Below are positions 25,905-36,199 of a DNA stretch of 64,000 bases, one piece after another (within the stretch, counting starts at the first letter, position 1; each line of letters opens with the position of its first letter). The position numbers and the translations under genes are program-made. The stretch comes from Nothopassalora personata (Eukaryota; Ascomycota; Dothideomycetes; Mycosphaerellales; Mycosphaerellaceae). Where the stretch lies: the NCBI GenBank assembly GCA_033816765.1, contig CM066288.1:3596001-3660000 (forward strand). Reading direction: 5' to 3'. A model generated the notes under the pieces. It had not been told where the DNA came from and did no database searches. It saw only the letters and a program-made list of their open reading frames with translations.

Positions 25905-28900
25905 ATGGAACGCATTCGGCGACTTTTGATCGCCAACAGGGGTGAGATGTAATAACGCGACGCTGCAGCGCTGTTCGGATATGCAAAACTGCGAAGGCAC
26001 TTGACATCCACACTGTGGCCATCTACACACCTACCGACGCAGCATCGCTCCATGTTGCCAACGCCGATGAAGCGGTGCTTCTTCCCGATGACAAGAGCTA
26101 CACAGATGGCGATCGGATCGTGGCCATTGCCCAAGCACAATCGTGCGATGCCATTATTCCCGGATATGGCTTCTTATCGGAGAACGCTGCCTTTGCTAAA
26201 GCTGTCACAGACGCTGGTCTCGCCTGGGTTGGCCCTGGGCCTATAGCCATACGAGCTTTCGGCATCAAACACATCGCCCGTGATCTTGCGAAAGAAAGTG
26301 GCGTCCCCATTGTACCGGGAACAGCCGGCCTGGTAGAGACGGCAGAAGATGCACTAAGGGAGAGCGAGGCGATAGGCTTCCCTGTCATGCTGAAGATCAC
26401 CGCAGGCGGCGGCGGAAGCGGACTGATCACCTGCAATAACGCCAACGAGGTCAAAGATGGTTTCGCAACCGCGAAATCGCGAGGCGAAGCGCTCTTCAAG
26501 GACAGCGGAGTCTTCATCGAGAAGTACTACCCAGAGAGCCATCACATTGAAGTCCAGGTCTTCGGCAATGGCCAAGGGAGAGTAATCACGTTCGGGGAAC
26601 GTGAGTGCTCGATCCAGCGCAGACACCAGAAAGTGATCGAAGAGTGTCCCAGTCCTTTCGTTACGAAGCACCCAGAATTGCGAGAAAAGTTATGCAAAGC
26701 CGCCATAGCGTTGGCGGAGACAATACAGTATGCCTCGGCGGGTACCGTTGAATTCCTCGTGGACGACAAAACCGCCGACTTTTTCTTCCTCGAGATGAAC
26801 ACCCGACTGCAGGTCGAGCATCCCATTACGGAACTTTGCTACGATGTTGACTTGGTGGAGCTGATGCTCGAGCAAGCGGATGCAGAACTGGCGGGCAAAG
26901 GAGGCTTGACTGCTGACTACCTAGAGTCGCTGCAGAAGTCTGGACCATTTGGCGCCGCGATAGAGGCAAGAGTGTATGCTGAGAATGTTCTTCGCGACTA
27001 TGCCCCTTCGCCAGGCTTGCTGACTGAAGTTCATTGGGAAGAATTGCAGAACAGTCGAATCGACACCTGGGTCCGAACCGGACTGAGAATCTCGCCAAAC
27101 TACGATCCACTGATCGCAAAAGTGATAAACCATGCAAAGACTCGCGACGCTGCCATGACAGGCATGAGTCTCTTGCTGTCCCGATCAAAAGTCTCTGGAC
27201 CACCGAACAATCTTGAATTCCTAGCAGCCATCATGCAGGATGAGACCTATCGATCTGGGCGAACCATCACATCCTTCCTCAAGACTTTCGATTTCACTCC
27301 GAAAGTCATGGACGTTGTATCGGCAGGAGCGTATACCTTGGTACAGGACTTGGTTGGCCGGCCTTCGGTAGGCAAGGGCATGTAAGTGATTGTCTCAACG
27401 ACAGCAAGCAAGATTAAGCTAACTGTGTACCATCAAAACAGTCCCAGAAGCGGTGCTATGGACCCTGTAGCACTATCAGTAGCCAATCTACTCGTTGGCA
27501 ACGACCGAGCTAGAGAAGGGCTTGAGATCACATTATCCGGCCCCGAACTAATCTTCAAGAGCTCGGCAGTAGTTGCACTGACAGGAGCACCGATCGAAGC
27601 CACTCTCGACAACGATCCATTTCCGATGTGGCAAAGGAAGCATATCAGACCCGGTCAAAAGCTCACGATAGGACGCACGACGGGGGGAGGATGTCGTAGC
27701 TATCTCGCAGTCTATGGCGGCTTCCCTTCAGTATCAGAATATTTCGCAAGCAAGTCGACCTCTCCAATTGTCGCCATCGGTGGGTATCAAGGAAGGCAAC
27801 TGGCACCCGGAGACCAGCTAGGCTTGACAACGGCTTCTCCCAAGCATCTCGAAGGCCACCCGAACATACCCGAAAGTCTACGTCCTACATATCCAAATCA
27901 TTGGGAGATGACGGCTCTTCCCGGACCACATGAAGAGGGCTATCTAACGCTTGAAGACATCGAAATGCTGTACAGCACTGACTGGAAAGTTTCACATAAT
28001 GCGAGCAGGAGTGCAATCCGGCTTCAGGGGCCCGTTCCCAAATGGGCACGAGCAGATGGAGGTGAAGGAGGATCTCATCCATCGAACCTGGTCGAGTACG
28101 GCTACTCGACCGGGCAGCTTAATTGGACAGGTGACGAGGGATGCATCTTCGCCATGGACGCTCCCAACTTTGGTGGCTTTGCTAGTTCGGCAACAATCGT
28201 TCGCGCGGATTACTGGAAGATGGGACAGCTGAAATCTGGTGATACTCTACGCTACAAACGTGTCACATTGAACGAAGCGCTCAAGCTCCGTCAACACCAG
28301 GCCGATTATATCGACGGCATCGCAGCTGCAATCTCAAAAGGCAACTTCGACGACGTGCCCAAGTTCGAGCCAGACTTCCAGCCCTCAGGCCAATACCAAA
28401 AAGCAGTGCTCTGGGAACGTCCCGCAACCTCAACGAGCCCGCAAGTCCGCTACCGTCAAGCAGGCGATGACTACATCCTCGTCGAATACGGCAACGAACA
28501 ATTCGACCTCAACTACCGCTGCCGCGTCACTGCGCTCGAAAAAGCCTTGCACTCTTCCGACGCACCCACTTGGTGGAAAGACAACCTCATCACCACAGTC
28601 GGCTGCTGTACCAGCATAACCCTCTGTTACGATGGCGCCAAAGTTCCCCGTGACCATCTCATAAAGCACCTCCAAACTCTAGAAGATCAGATCGGGGATC
28701 TCAGCAAGACCAAGGTGCCCTGTCGTCGCTTCAGACTACCACTGACATTCGAGAGCCAGGAGCAGATCGAGGCGACGAAGCGGTATATGGAGACGCAGAG
28801 ACCGCAGGCGCCATATTTGCCGGATAATTTGGAGTTTGTGGCGAAGAATAATGCGTTTACTGCTGAGCAGCTGAAGCATAACATGCTCAACGGGGACTTG

Positions 28901-29909
28901 ATGGCGGTTGTTGTTGGGTTCTTTTGTGGGAACACGGTGTCGTTGCCTGTGGATCCGAGGCATCGTATGGCGTGTCCGAAGGCGAATCCTTCGAGAGTGT
29001 TTACGGTAAGGAGAGGCTATGGATCATGAAGGTGATGCACCTGCTGACTCTGATGTTGCAGCCTGAGGGTACCTTCGGGTGGGGAGGATCGTGTGCGAGT
29101 ATATATCCTGTTGACTCGCCAGGTGGTTACCAGATGTAAGAACGAGCTGCAAATGGTGATGGCGACCGCTTGCTGACGCTGATGCAACAGGCTTGGCCGC
29201 ACAATCCCATGCTTCGACTACTACGGCTTCAAGGCTGGCTTCTCTCCCGATCGTCCTTGGCTATTCCAAGACTTTGACATCCTGACCTTCTACGAGGTCA
29301 GCGACGAAGAGTTCAAGAGGTTGCTCGGACTCTTTAGATCTGGTCGATATGAGTTCGAATGGAAGCCAGATGAGTTTGATATGGCCGAGCACAATAAGCT
29401 CCTCGCAGAGACCGAAGCGGAAGTTCGTGAGATTCGAGCCAAGCAAAGAAAGGTGCAGGAGAAGATGATCGAGGCGGAGAAGGAGTCGTTGGAGAAGTGG
29501 CGCGCGGACAAGCTCAAGAATAAGCCTGATGAGAGTACTATTGAGTCGTTGTTGCAGGATCCTGACATCGTGGCTGTGGAGGCTCCTGTTGATGCTAATG
29601 TAAGTTCTTGCCTCCTGCGAATGATCTGATCCGCTGACCTATCTCCCAGGTCTGGAAGGTAGAGGTGAAGGAAGGCGACGAGATCAAGGCGAAGCAGCTG
29701 GTCTCGATTCTTGAGGCCATGAAGCTTGAGATCAACGTCAACGCTGCAGAGAGCCTGGCGTCTTCTGCGAAAGTGGAAAAGGTCCTGGTCGAACCTGGAG
29801 ATACGATCAAGGTTCGCACATCGCTTTTGTGAAACGCGATGGTGCCGCTGGCTAACATTGATGGCAGGCTGGAGGAAAGATCGCATTGCTACGCCTGGCA
29901 GCGAGGTGA
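25905..29909 (+). CDS. lamA: LamA-type biotin carboxylase/AHS2/AHS1/biotinyl fusion (urea carboxylase-like)
   Basis: Seven exons: 25905-25948, 25969-27381, 27442-29005, 29062-29135, 29191-29599, 29650-29811, 29868-29909, giving 1235 aa. Order: biotin carboxylase (1-455; ANRGEIAVRI, and EMNTRLQVEHPITE near 290), AHS2/KipA-PxpC (about 486-800; starts GIPRSGAMDP), AHS1/KipI-PxpB (about 815-1030), a charged helical linker, and a biotinyl domain with the acceptor lysine about Lys1193 in EAMKLEI. This is Dur1,2 without the allophanate hydrolase half. With LamB it should carboxylate or phosphorylate and open a lactam such as 2-pyrrolidinone or 5-oxoproline, using ATP and biotin. Five of the six introns are 50-60 nt. 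The first would be only 20 nt (25949-25968), yet removing exactly it yields NRGEIAVRICKTAKALDI; if it is not spliced the protein is truncated after GEM. Its stop is 52 bp from the converging 190-aa gene. Confidence 0.9.
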
Positions 29910-29961
29910 ATGTTCTCCACGATCATGGTGTGATGATAATTTGAACCGGCGCAAATCGATG

Positions 29962-30534
29962 CTATAGCCTCGCCCCTTTGTTGTCCTTATCACAGCTCCC
30001 AAGGACTCTCTCATCCGGCAGTCTGATGTCTTCCGGCCTGATCCCAAGTGGTTGAAACACGTCCAGCTCCAGCATCTTCTTTTTGGGCTTGATATCGATG
30101 ACCCGTCCTCTATTCGCTTTGACCAGCTCGGCGACTTCCTCCGTATGGAAAGCCGTGACGCCTTGCATGATGCCAGAGATCTGCATCACTTTGTGAGAGT
30201 ACTGATGGAGCTCCACTCTCAGTCCGATGATCGCAGACCGTGCCCAGGGTGAGTCTTTCGAGCAGGCTGTAGCTATCTGCAGAAAACGGACCAGCCATCG
30301 CGCCATTTCGATGAGGTTATCAAGCAGCCCGTCGATGTCCTGTCGACGTGCGATACTGCCGGGCCGACATTTCACGGAGCTTAGGACGCTATCGAGCGTC
30401 ACGAGGCTTTCGCAGTAGCGGTCGCGGACATAGTCAAAGAGCGCCGTGCCTTGCAAACTCGACTCATAGGCTTGGCGTGCTTCGAATGTGTTTGTGGCGT
30501 CGGTATGATCTGGCGAGTTCGCTGCCGATGCCAT
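29962..30534 (-). CDS. Hypothetical protein, 190 aa
   Basis: An uninterrupted frame from ATG 30534 (MASAANSPDHTDATNTFEAR) to a stop at 29962. I do not recognise the family. The composition is coding-like and mostly helical, with a regular hydrophobic pattern (about 55-110: LLDNLIEMARWLVRFLQIAT) and a basic KPKKKM cluster near 155. No TM, signal peptide or Cys cluster. It converges on lamA with only a 52-bp gap, so the 3' ends of the two transcripts probably overlap. Nothing links it to lactam metabolism beyond position. It may be a lineage-specific gene. Confidence 0.55.
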   Translation of the reverse strand: MASAANSPDHTDATNTFEARQAYESSLQGTALFDYVRDRYCESLVTLDSVLSSVKCRPGSIARRQDIDGLLDNLIEMARWLVRFLQIATACSKDSPWARSAIIGLRVELHQYSHKVMQISGIMQGVTAFHTEEVAELVKANRGRVIDIKPKKKMLELDVFQPLGIRPEDIRLPDERVLGSCDKDNKGARL

Positions 30535-31419
30535 GTCGTGAATATCTTAAGATGTAAGCTGATGATGCGGACTTGTCGAGTCTCCAGGTCTTCATTGATC
30601 AGCTTGCCACTGCAATATGCCATTTCTTTTGATGTATCTTCAAAGATCGCCTCGACAAGAGATGTGGAGAGGACATCAGTATTAAAGAAGTGGCGGACCT
30701 ACTGATTGCGTGTTACAATATGGAATATTGTATCCAGACACACGGCATTCATTGCTATTGGAGGGGCGCAATGAAGCGCAACAAACCGGTGCTTTGGCGC
30801 AGGGACGACGAATTGCCAACGAGAGCATGACTTCAAGGTCTATGTCTTGCTGTGGCCAGAGCGGGAAGTGTATTGAAGATGTAATGTAGAAGTCTTTCAC
30901 TGGAAGCATTTCATAAGTCATAATATGTCGCGTATGTCTCCAAGAAGCCAATGCCAAGGCGCCGTTGTCTCCACTTTCACTGCACGGACCGCACCCTCCA
31001 ACGTCGAATGTTCGACGTGACACACACTCTCGATCTCTTCGTGTTTGCTTCGCACGTTCCTCGATAGCCACCGCCGCCAAGCATGTCGGGAGCTGTACCA
31101 TGATGCATTCTATATGCATATCATGATGCTTGAGCTATCGGTCAGCCCACCATGCCGTCCATCAAACTACTGCGCCTGTAGTGGGACGTCCGCTCCGAGC
31201 GGGTCAATCAACGACAACAGCATGCTGCCAGTTGCAGTGGCAGTGAGTATACCGCGAACCCCGAGTATAGAGCTCGCTGGTGAATGAAGAGGTTTGTCGA
31301 GATTCCATTCTCTTCTTGAGTCAAGCAAGAGCGGGGCCTTTTCCAATCACGCGAAATATTGACAAGCAGAATTTCCACACCCACCAGAAAGCTGCGCAGG
31401 ACCTGCAGCGACCGCCTCA
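30535..31419. other. Divergent intergenic region, 0.9 kb
   Basis: Between the 190-aa gene and the methyltransferase gene. The 145-codon minus-strand frame at 30682-31119 has no domain or credible start. No repeat or RNA gene seen. Confidence 0.4.
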
Positions 31420-32547
31420 ATGGCGAGTGCCACAGCATCCGAACCATTGGACAGCAGCTTCGTGAACACCCAAGCACTCGAAACCGACCTGAAAGAGCAG
31501 ACAGATCCAGCTTACCACTGGACTTACGAAAACGGCCGCCGATATGCCTCGACCGAATTAGGGCACTACTACATGCCCAACGACGAACCTGAAATCCAGC
31601 GACTCAACGAGCAACACTGGATCCTGACACAAGTCAAAGGCGGCCTGCTACACCACGCGCCGCTCCCCCAGAAAGATGGCCTGAAGATCCTCGACGTGGG
31701 CTGCGGCAGTGGCATCTGGTGCATACAAATGGCGGAAACCTATCCCAGCGGCATCATCGTCGGTATGGATGTCAGCCCCATCCAGCCAAAGAGCAAGCCA
31801 GCGAACGTGGAGTGGATTACACAAGATATGGAGACCGAGTGGCCATTTCCAGAGGACTACTTCGACATGATACGGCTTTCACTGGTGCACGGCTGTGTCC
31901 GCGACTGGGATGAGATGATGGGCAAGATCGTGCGACATCTGGCGCCAGGCGGGCAGATCGAGCATCAAGAGTTCTCGCTGTGCGGCCAGTACTTGGTCGA
32001 TGAGCACGACGAGCCAATACCCATGTCCGACAACTTGGATGAGCTCCCTCCATTCTTCCGGTGGAATCGCCTGATGGAGCAGGCGGCGCTGCAGAGAGGA
32101 AGACAGTTGCAGCTCGGTCCACATCTACCCCCGTTCCAGTCGGCAGCAGGACTGCTTGACGTCCAAGAGAAGGTCTTCCCACACAAATGGGGCACCTGGC
32201 CTTCGGACCCGAAAGAGCGGAGTCTAGGAGCGCGCACTATGTTGTCTGCCATGTCGGGAATGGAAGGCTTCACGACTATCATGTTTACCAGGGCGCTCGG
32301 GTGGAGTCTGGAGGACACACAGGCCTTCATTGTGGAGATCAAGAACGATATGAGCGACGATAGCTTGCGCAAGGTCGTGGATCTGCATGTTGTGTATGGC
32401 CAGAAGCCTTTGGCAGCGACAGACCCCACGAAGAACCGACCTGCGGCATTAGGTTCGAGCAGCTGGTTTGGACGAGCTGGCCCTGCGATCCTGATGGCGG
32501 CGGTGACGGCCTCGTTGATGTGGTGTTTGCGCAAGAAATGGCAGTGA
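31420..32547 (+). CDS. LaeA-like SAM-dependent methyltransferase with C-terminal membrane anchor
   Basis: Single exon, 375 aa, ATG 31420 (MASATASEPLD). The N-terminal YHWTYENGRRYASTELGHYY block (about 32-51) is typical of the fungal LaeA/LAE1-like class-I methyltransferases. SAM motif I is ILDVGCGSGIW (90-100), and the post-motif stretch PEDYFDMIRLSLVHGCVRDW also fits. The last 25 residues (about 350-372, PAILMAAVTASLMWC) form a hydrophobic segment followed by RKKWQ, which looks like a tail anchor and is not part of the usual family layout. Substrate unknown: family members include regulators of secondary metabolism and many enzymes of unassigned role. No biosynthetic cluster is visible beside it. 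Confidence 0.85.
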   Translation: MASATASEPLDSSFVNTQALETDLKEQTDPAYHWTYENGRRYASTELGHYYMPNDEPEIQRLNEQHWILTQVKGGLLHHAPLPQKDGLKILDVGCGSGIWCIQMAETYPSGIIVGMDVSPIQPKSKPANVEWITQDMETEWPFPEDYFDMIRLSLVHGCVRDWDEMMGKIVRHLAPGGQIEHQEFSLCGQYLVDEHDEPIPMSDNLDELPPFFRWNRLMEQAALQRGRQLQLGPHLPPFQSAAGLLDVQEKVFPHKWGTWPSDPKERSLGARTMLSAMSGMEGFTTIMFTRALGWSLEDTQAFIVEIKNDMSDDSLRKVVDLHVVYGQKPLAATDPTKNRPAALGSSSWFGRAGPAILMAAVTASLMWCLRKKWQ

Positions 32548-33194
32548 ATAGTGAGTGCTCTGTTCCAATACCCCGACGAGATTATGCTCAGTAGAAGATA
32601 TAGACATGATGGACGACAGAATTCAAGTCTCGAACTCCGACGACATTGGTACCTTTGTACAATCCATCTTCCTCTGTATGATGATATGCATTCATGATTA
32701 TTGTCACTATGTCGTCTGTATGGTCAAGATATTGTTATTACTTTCGTGTCATCCATCCATCCATCCATCCATCCATTATGCTGCGAAGCGTTCCCTCCCA
32801 TACAACTTTTGATCGTAAAAGACTGTCCATGCAGTTTTCTCATCCATGAGCCACACTCTCGTGGCGCCGCCAGGGCGAACGAAGGAGGTATTACAGTGTA
32901 CGCTCTACAGTGTGAAGGGATTATCGTCAGACCCGTACGACGATGTGTATATGCCGTCGTGATGTATAAGCTTCGTTGCGGATTCCGACGTGGTACTTTG
33001 AGATCAGTCATGCGGCTTCTTGGGCTGGTGATGCTCTTGTGGTCCCCTCTGTCGTCAACCGTGGTGCGCTCGCACTCTTCTGCAGCATCGCATGGGCCTT
33101 CGTGCCGCTCCACGGTTTTGATGTCTGTCGTTTGGTCGAGCGAGCTGTTTGCGGCTCAACTATCTCTTTTGCTGTGTTCCTGTGTAGACGCGAT
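32548..33194. other. Gap between converging genes, with a tetranucleotide repeat
   Basis: 647 bases that should hold both 3' UTRs. An (ATCC)n tract sits at 32751-32776. No gene supported. Confidence 0.45.
32751..32776. repeat. (ATCC)n microsatellite
   Basis: Six and a half uninterrupted copies of the tetranucleotide ATCC in the 3' intergenic region. Probably length-variable between strains. Confidence 0.9.
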
Positions 33195-34667
33195 TCAATC
33201 ATCTGGGTGTGGCGTATGCGACCTCGCAAGCTGCGAGAAGCTCCTCTCCGTCGGCTCAATCGGCGAGGAAACTGGTGATGAGCCCTTCAGACTGCCAGCT
33301 CGGCTTGGTGTCGTGGGCATAGGTGGCCACAGATCCGCCATGGGTGAGAAGCTCCTCTCAGGAGGTTCTATCGGTGAGGTTGGTCCTGTACGGAAGCTCT
33401 TCACGCTACCGGTCCTGCTCCTGGCAGGCGAGAAGAGGCTGGGAATCGGACTAGCTGGACGGCTCCCGTGTGACGAGTACAATAGTCTGGGTGCGATCTC
33501 GGGGCTTACAACCTGCCCGGCATAAGCAGAAGCTGTGATGACAGTGCCAGGTGACGCAAGTGGAGGCGGCCCCGGGCTCTCGGTTCTGAACAGGGGATGT
33601 ATATGGCTCTGATCGTTGTTGCTCGGTCCTCGCATGGTGTTTCTGGAAAAGGTGCGCAGAGAGGCTGTCTCTGAGCCCGCGACTGGTGACTGTGGTAAGC
33701 TCTCCGGTAGCGGCGTCTCCCCAGCGTCTACATCTCCTTCAAAGGGTCCGTCAAGAGGGTGCGCAGGAGACACTGGCCGGCTGCCTGGAATTGTCTCGAG
33801 CCTCGTGATCTTCGACTTGGATGCAAAAGGACTGTCGCAGCTGTCATCCACTGCGGATGTGTCCCAGCTGCCAAACTCGTCATTACTTCGGGGAGCTTCT
33901 GAGATGGCAACGGGCGGGTCTACCAAGTTGGAGTCCCTCGAGTCCCTTGAGGCTAGTGATGCATGCAAGATCAGCCTTGTCCTCGATGTCATGGGCTGCA
34001 ATGCTCGCTGCGCTGAGTTCCGGAAGGAGGATCGTGGTGTCAGTGAAGATGCAGAGTAGTATGGCGAATCGGGCTCAGGCATAGACCTGAAGAACTTTGA
34101 TGACCCAGGCAGCGGAAGTGACGCCAGATGGACCGAGATGGATCGCCTATTGATCGTTCGAACTTGCGGTTGATATTGCTGAGTGTCTTCAGTCCGTACC
34201 CTGGACCTCCGCTTTCCATGTGGCCATATGAGGACGAAATAGACAGTCTGTGGTATCAAGGCAATGATACTGACAGCCAACCCGCCTTCCGCTATCCCCC
34301 GAGCTGATGCTCGATTGTCTTTGGCCAGCTTGTCTCTGTGAGATAGATGGACTGTGGTGGCAAGGGTCACCAAACTCAATATAGTAGCCACAAGACAAGA
34401 GCAAGCGGCAGGGATCCACGCAGCGAGCATCAGACCGTGGGACACACGCCGCAGGAACACGCCGACCGACGCCAGCAATGTGAATATGGCGAAGATCTCA
34501 ACGGCCGAGGCGGTCACCGCAAGGCCGAACACTGGCTGAGCCGTCAAGGCTGTGGTAGCCAAACGAGTGGTGATCGCGGCTGAAGCCATCCTCGTGAGTA
34601 TCGCCAAACAGGTTGTGATGTAGAGTGTCATGGTGAAAGGATCCATCTGTGGTGATAAACATGCCAT
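33195..34667 (-). CDS. Four-TM membrane protein with long Ser/Pro-rich cytosolic tail
   Basis: Single exon, 490 aa from ATG 34667; the second ATG at 34646 (MDPFTMTLYITTCLAIL) is an equally good start and puts the first TM at the N terminus. Four hydrophobic segments lie at about 14-35, 45-70, 77-102 and 125-150. The rest (about 155-490) is disordered, rich in Ser, Pro and Arg, and contains an internal repeated phrase: SPIEPPERSFSPMADLWPP and SPIEPTERSFSQLARS with similar spacing (last 70 residues). No catalytic motif is visible. It resembles uncharacterised fungal integral membrane proteins; the tail has many SP/TP sites that could be phosphorylated. Function not assigned. Confidence 0.75.
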   Translation of the reverse strand: MACLSPQMDPFTMTLYITTCLAILTRMASAAITTRLATTALTAQPVFGLAVTASAVEIFAIFTLLASVGVFLRRVSHGLMLAAWIPAACSCLVATILSLVTLATTVHLSHRDKLAKDNRASARGIAEGGLAVSIIALIPQTVYFVLIWPHGKRRSRVRTEDTQQYQPQVRTINRRSISVHLASLPLPGSSKFFRSMPEPDSPYYSASSLTPRSSFRNSAQRALQPMTSRTRLILHASLASRDSRDSNLVDPPVAISEAPRSNDEFGSWDTSAVDDSCDSPFASKSKITRLETIPGSRPVSPAHPLDGPFEGDVDAGETPLPESLPQSPVAGSETASLRTFSRNTMRGPSNNDQSHIHPLFRTESPGPPPLASPGTVITASAYAGQVVSPEIAPRLLYSSHGSRPASPIPSLFSPARSRTGSVKSFRTGPTSPIEPPERSFSPMADLWPPMPTTPSRAGSLKGSSPVSSPIEPTERSFSQLARSHTPHPDD

Positions 34668-35317
34668 GGTCGTGTCGTAGATAGTGATGCTGGCTGCTGA
34701 GAATGTGAGAGCTCAACTTGACGCAGGCATGAGCACAGCTAGCTGTTAGGTGAGCGAGGTGTCGTACCGCAGTCGTTAGCCTGACATTGTCCAGTACATG
34801 CAGACGAAAACGTGGGCGTCGGGTACAATGCGGGATGGCTGTGTTCGTGACGAGACCTTCCAGTAGACGAGGCGGCGCGAACGTGGGGGCAGCAGAATAC
34901 CAGTCGTCGTAGGCCAGCAGGCGCGAAGAGGCAGCGAGGGTCGTGTATGGCGCAGGTAGAAGTGGAAGAGGCTGCAGTCTTTCTATCCGGTTCGGGGTCG
35001 GGGCGGTCTTGTGCGTGGATGTACCTGGTCTGAATGGGCGCGGGGTCGTGTAACGTTCTACGTGGTCGTCCAGCCGCAGATGCTCTCCATCAACTTTAGT
35101 GCTGTGAGTGTACAGACGGAGGTAGCTTGTCTTGCGTCGCGTCGACGAAAATTATGCACGCACGGGGGGGGCAATGTGCAATGTATTTCTACGGAAGAGG
35201 CAAGAAGGGAAAGCAGGACAGCGGGTTGTACAAGGAAACACATGGTGAGCAATGGGTGGAATACCACAAACCTTGGGGAGATTAGCATCGCGACGAGGAG
35301 CTTTGATGCTGATGATA

Positions 35318-35344
35318 TTGTTGTTGTTGTTGTTGTTGTTGTTG
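35318..35344. repeat. (TTG)n microsatellite
   Basis: Nine uninterrupted TTG units in intergenic DNA. Confidence 0.9.
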
Positions 35345-35510
35345 TCGAGGTCGCGTCGTGAATAAGTTGCGTCGTCGCCGGCAGGCACTACCCGGTCGCG
35401 GGTCCGGCAATGGCGTATCGAAGGCGCACATCAGCTCCGTGCTCGCGTGGTCAATCTCGTTCGCGGATGTGCCGCGCGCATGCATGAGAGCACGTAAAAC
35501 AATAATAATT

Positions 35511-35511
<1 letters not shown>

Positions 35512-35543
<32 letters not shown>
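35512..35543. repeat. (ATC)n microsatellite
   Basis: About ten uninterrupted ATC units following an AT-rich leader (AATAATAATTA). Confidence 0.9.
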
Positions 35544-35741
35544 GATACGGTATACGGTAGACGTGCATGCACATACAAGCCAGCACGACCAGAGAGACGT
35601 GCGGAACCAATCATGATGTGAGCAGCTGCAGCATGGTTCGGGACCTGCAGTCCAACAACCGTGACGTGGTACAGTGCGCGAGTGGTGGTGCCTGAGAATA
35701 GTTCTAGCATTGCGAAACGCCGTGTGTTTGTAGCACGATGC

Positions 35742-35759
35742 GTGTGTGTGTGTGTGTGA
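35742..35759. repeat. (GT)n microsatellite
   Basis: Nine GT units in intergenic DNA, third of a cluster of three short tandem repeats. Confidence 0.85.
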
Positions 35760-36199
35760 GCCCATGCAGTGTGTTCCGAAGCTGACTGCCAGTATTGGGT
35801 GATTTGAATAGATGACACCAAGCAGGATGTGGGAGTATTGTTGGGCTCCTTGCCATGGCCGTTAGCTGTGTTAGCAAGCCATCACCCCCCAGGGGAAAGT
35901 GACATGATTTCCCAGCTGCTGCAGCCACAACAACGTCCCTGTGATGATTCGCCTCACTTGTCACGTTCGTCAGGGCGGCACTGGCAGCAGACACTGCAAC
36001 TCAGCGCCTTCTGACTGCGACCAAGTGATCCCCGCCTTGCTTTCCAGAAAGCGAGGCGGACAACCTTTCTACTTCCTTGTGCACCTTCTCGAAGCACTTG
36101 ACAGAAGCCCGTTGTTACACAGCTCTTCCCTGCAAACCGCGAAGGCTATACTTGCGCGCTAAGAAACGTTGATATTATTGAAAAAAAAAAGATCTCGAC

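Larger units (their letters stand above)
34668..36199. other. Microsatellite-rich intergenic region, 1.5 kb
   Basis: Between divergent genes. It holds a (TTG)n tract, an (ATC)n tract and a (GT)n tract within 450 bp, plus an eight-base G run near 35164. All frames found here run through these repeats and encode simple-sequence peptides, so I call no gene. Confidence 0.5.

Noticed and set aside
25941..25968. Alternative 27-nt intron using the GTGAGA donor in lamA
   Set aside because: It joins in the wrong frame (reads ALFGYAKL..) and loses the conserved GEIAVRI motif.
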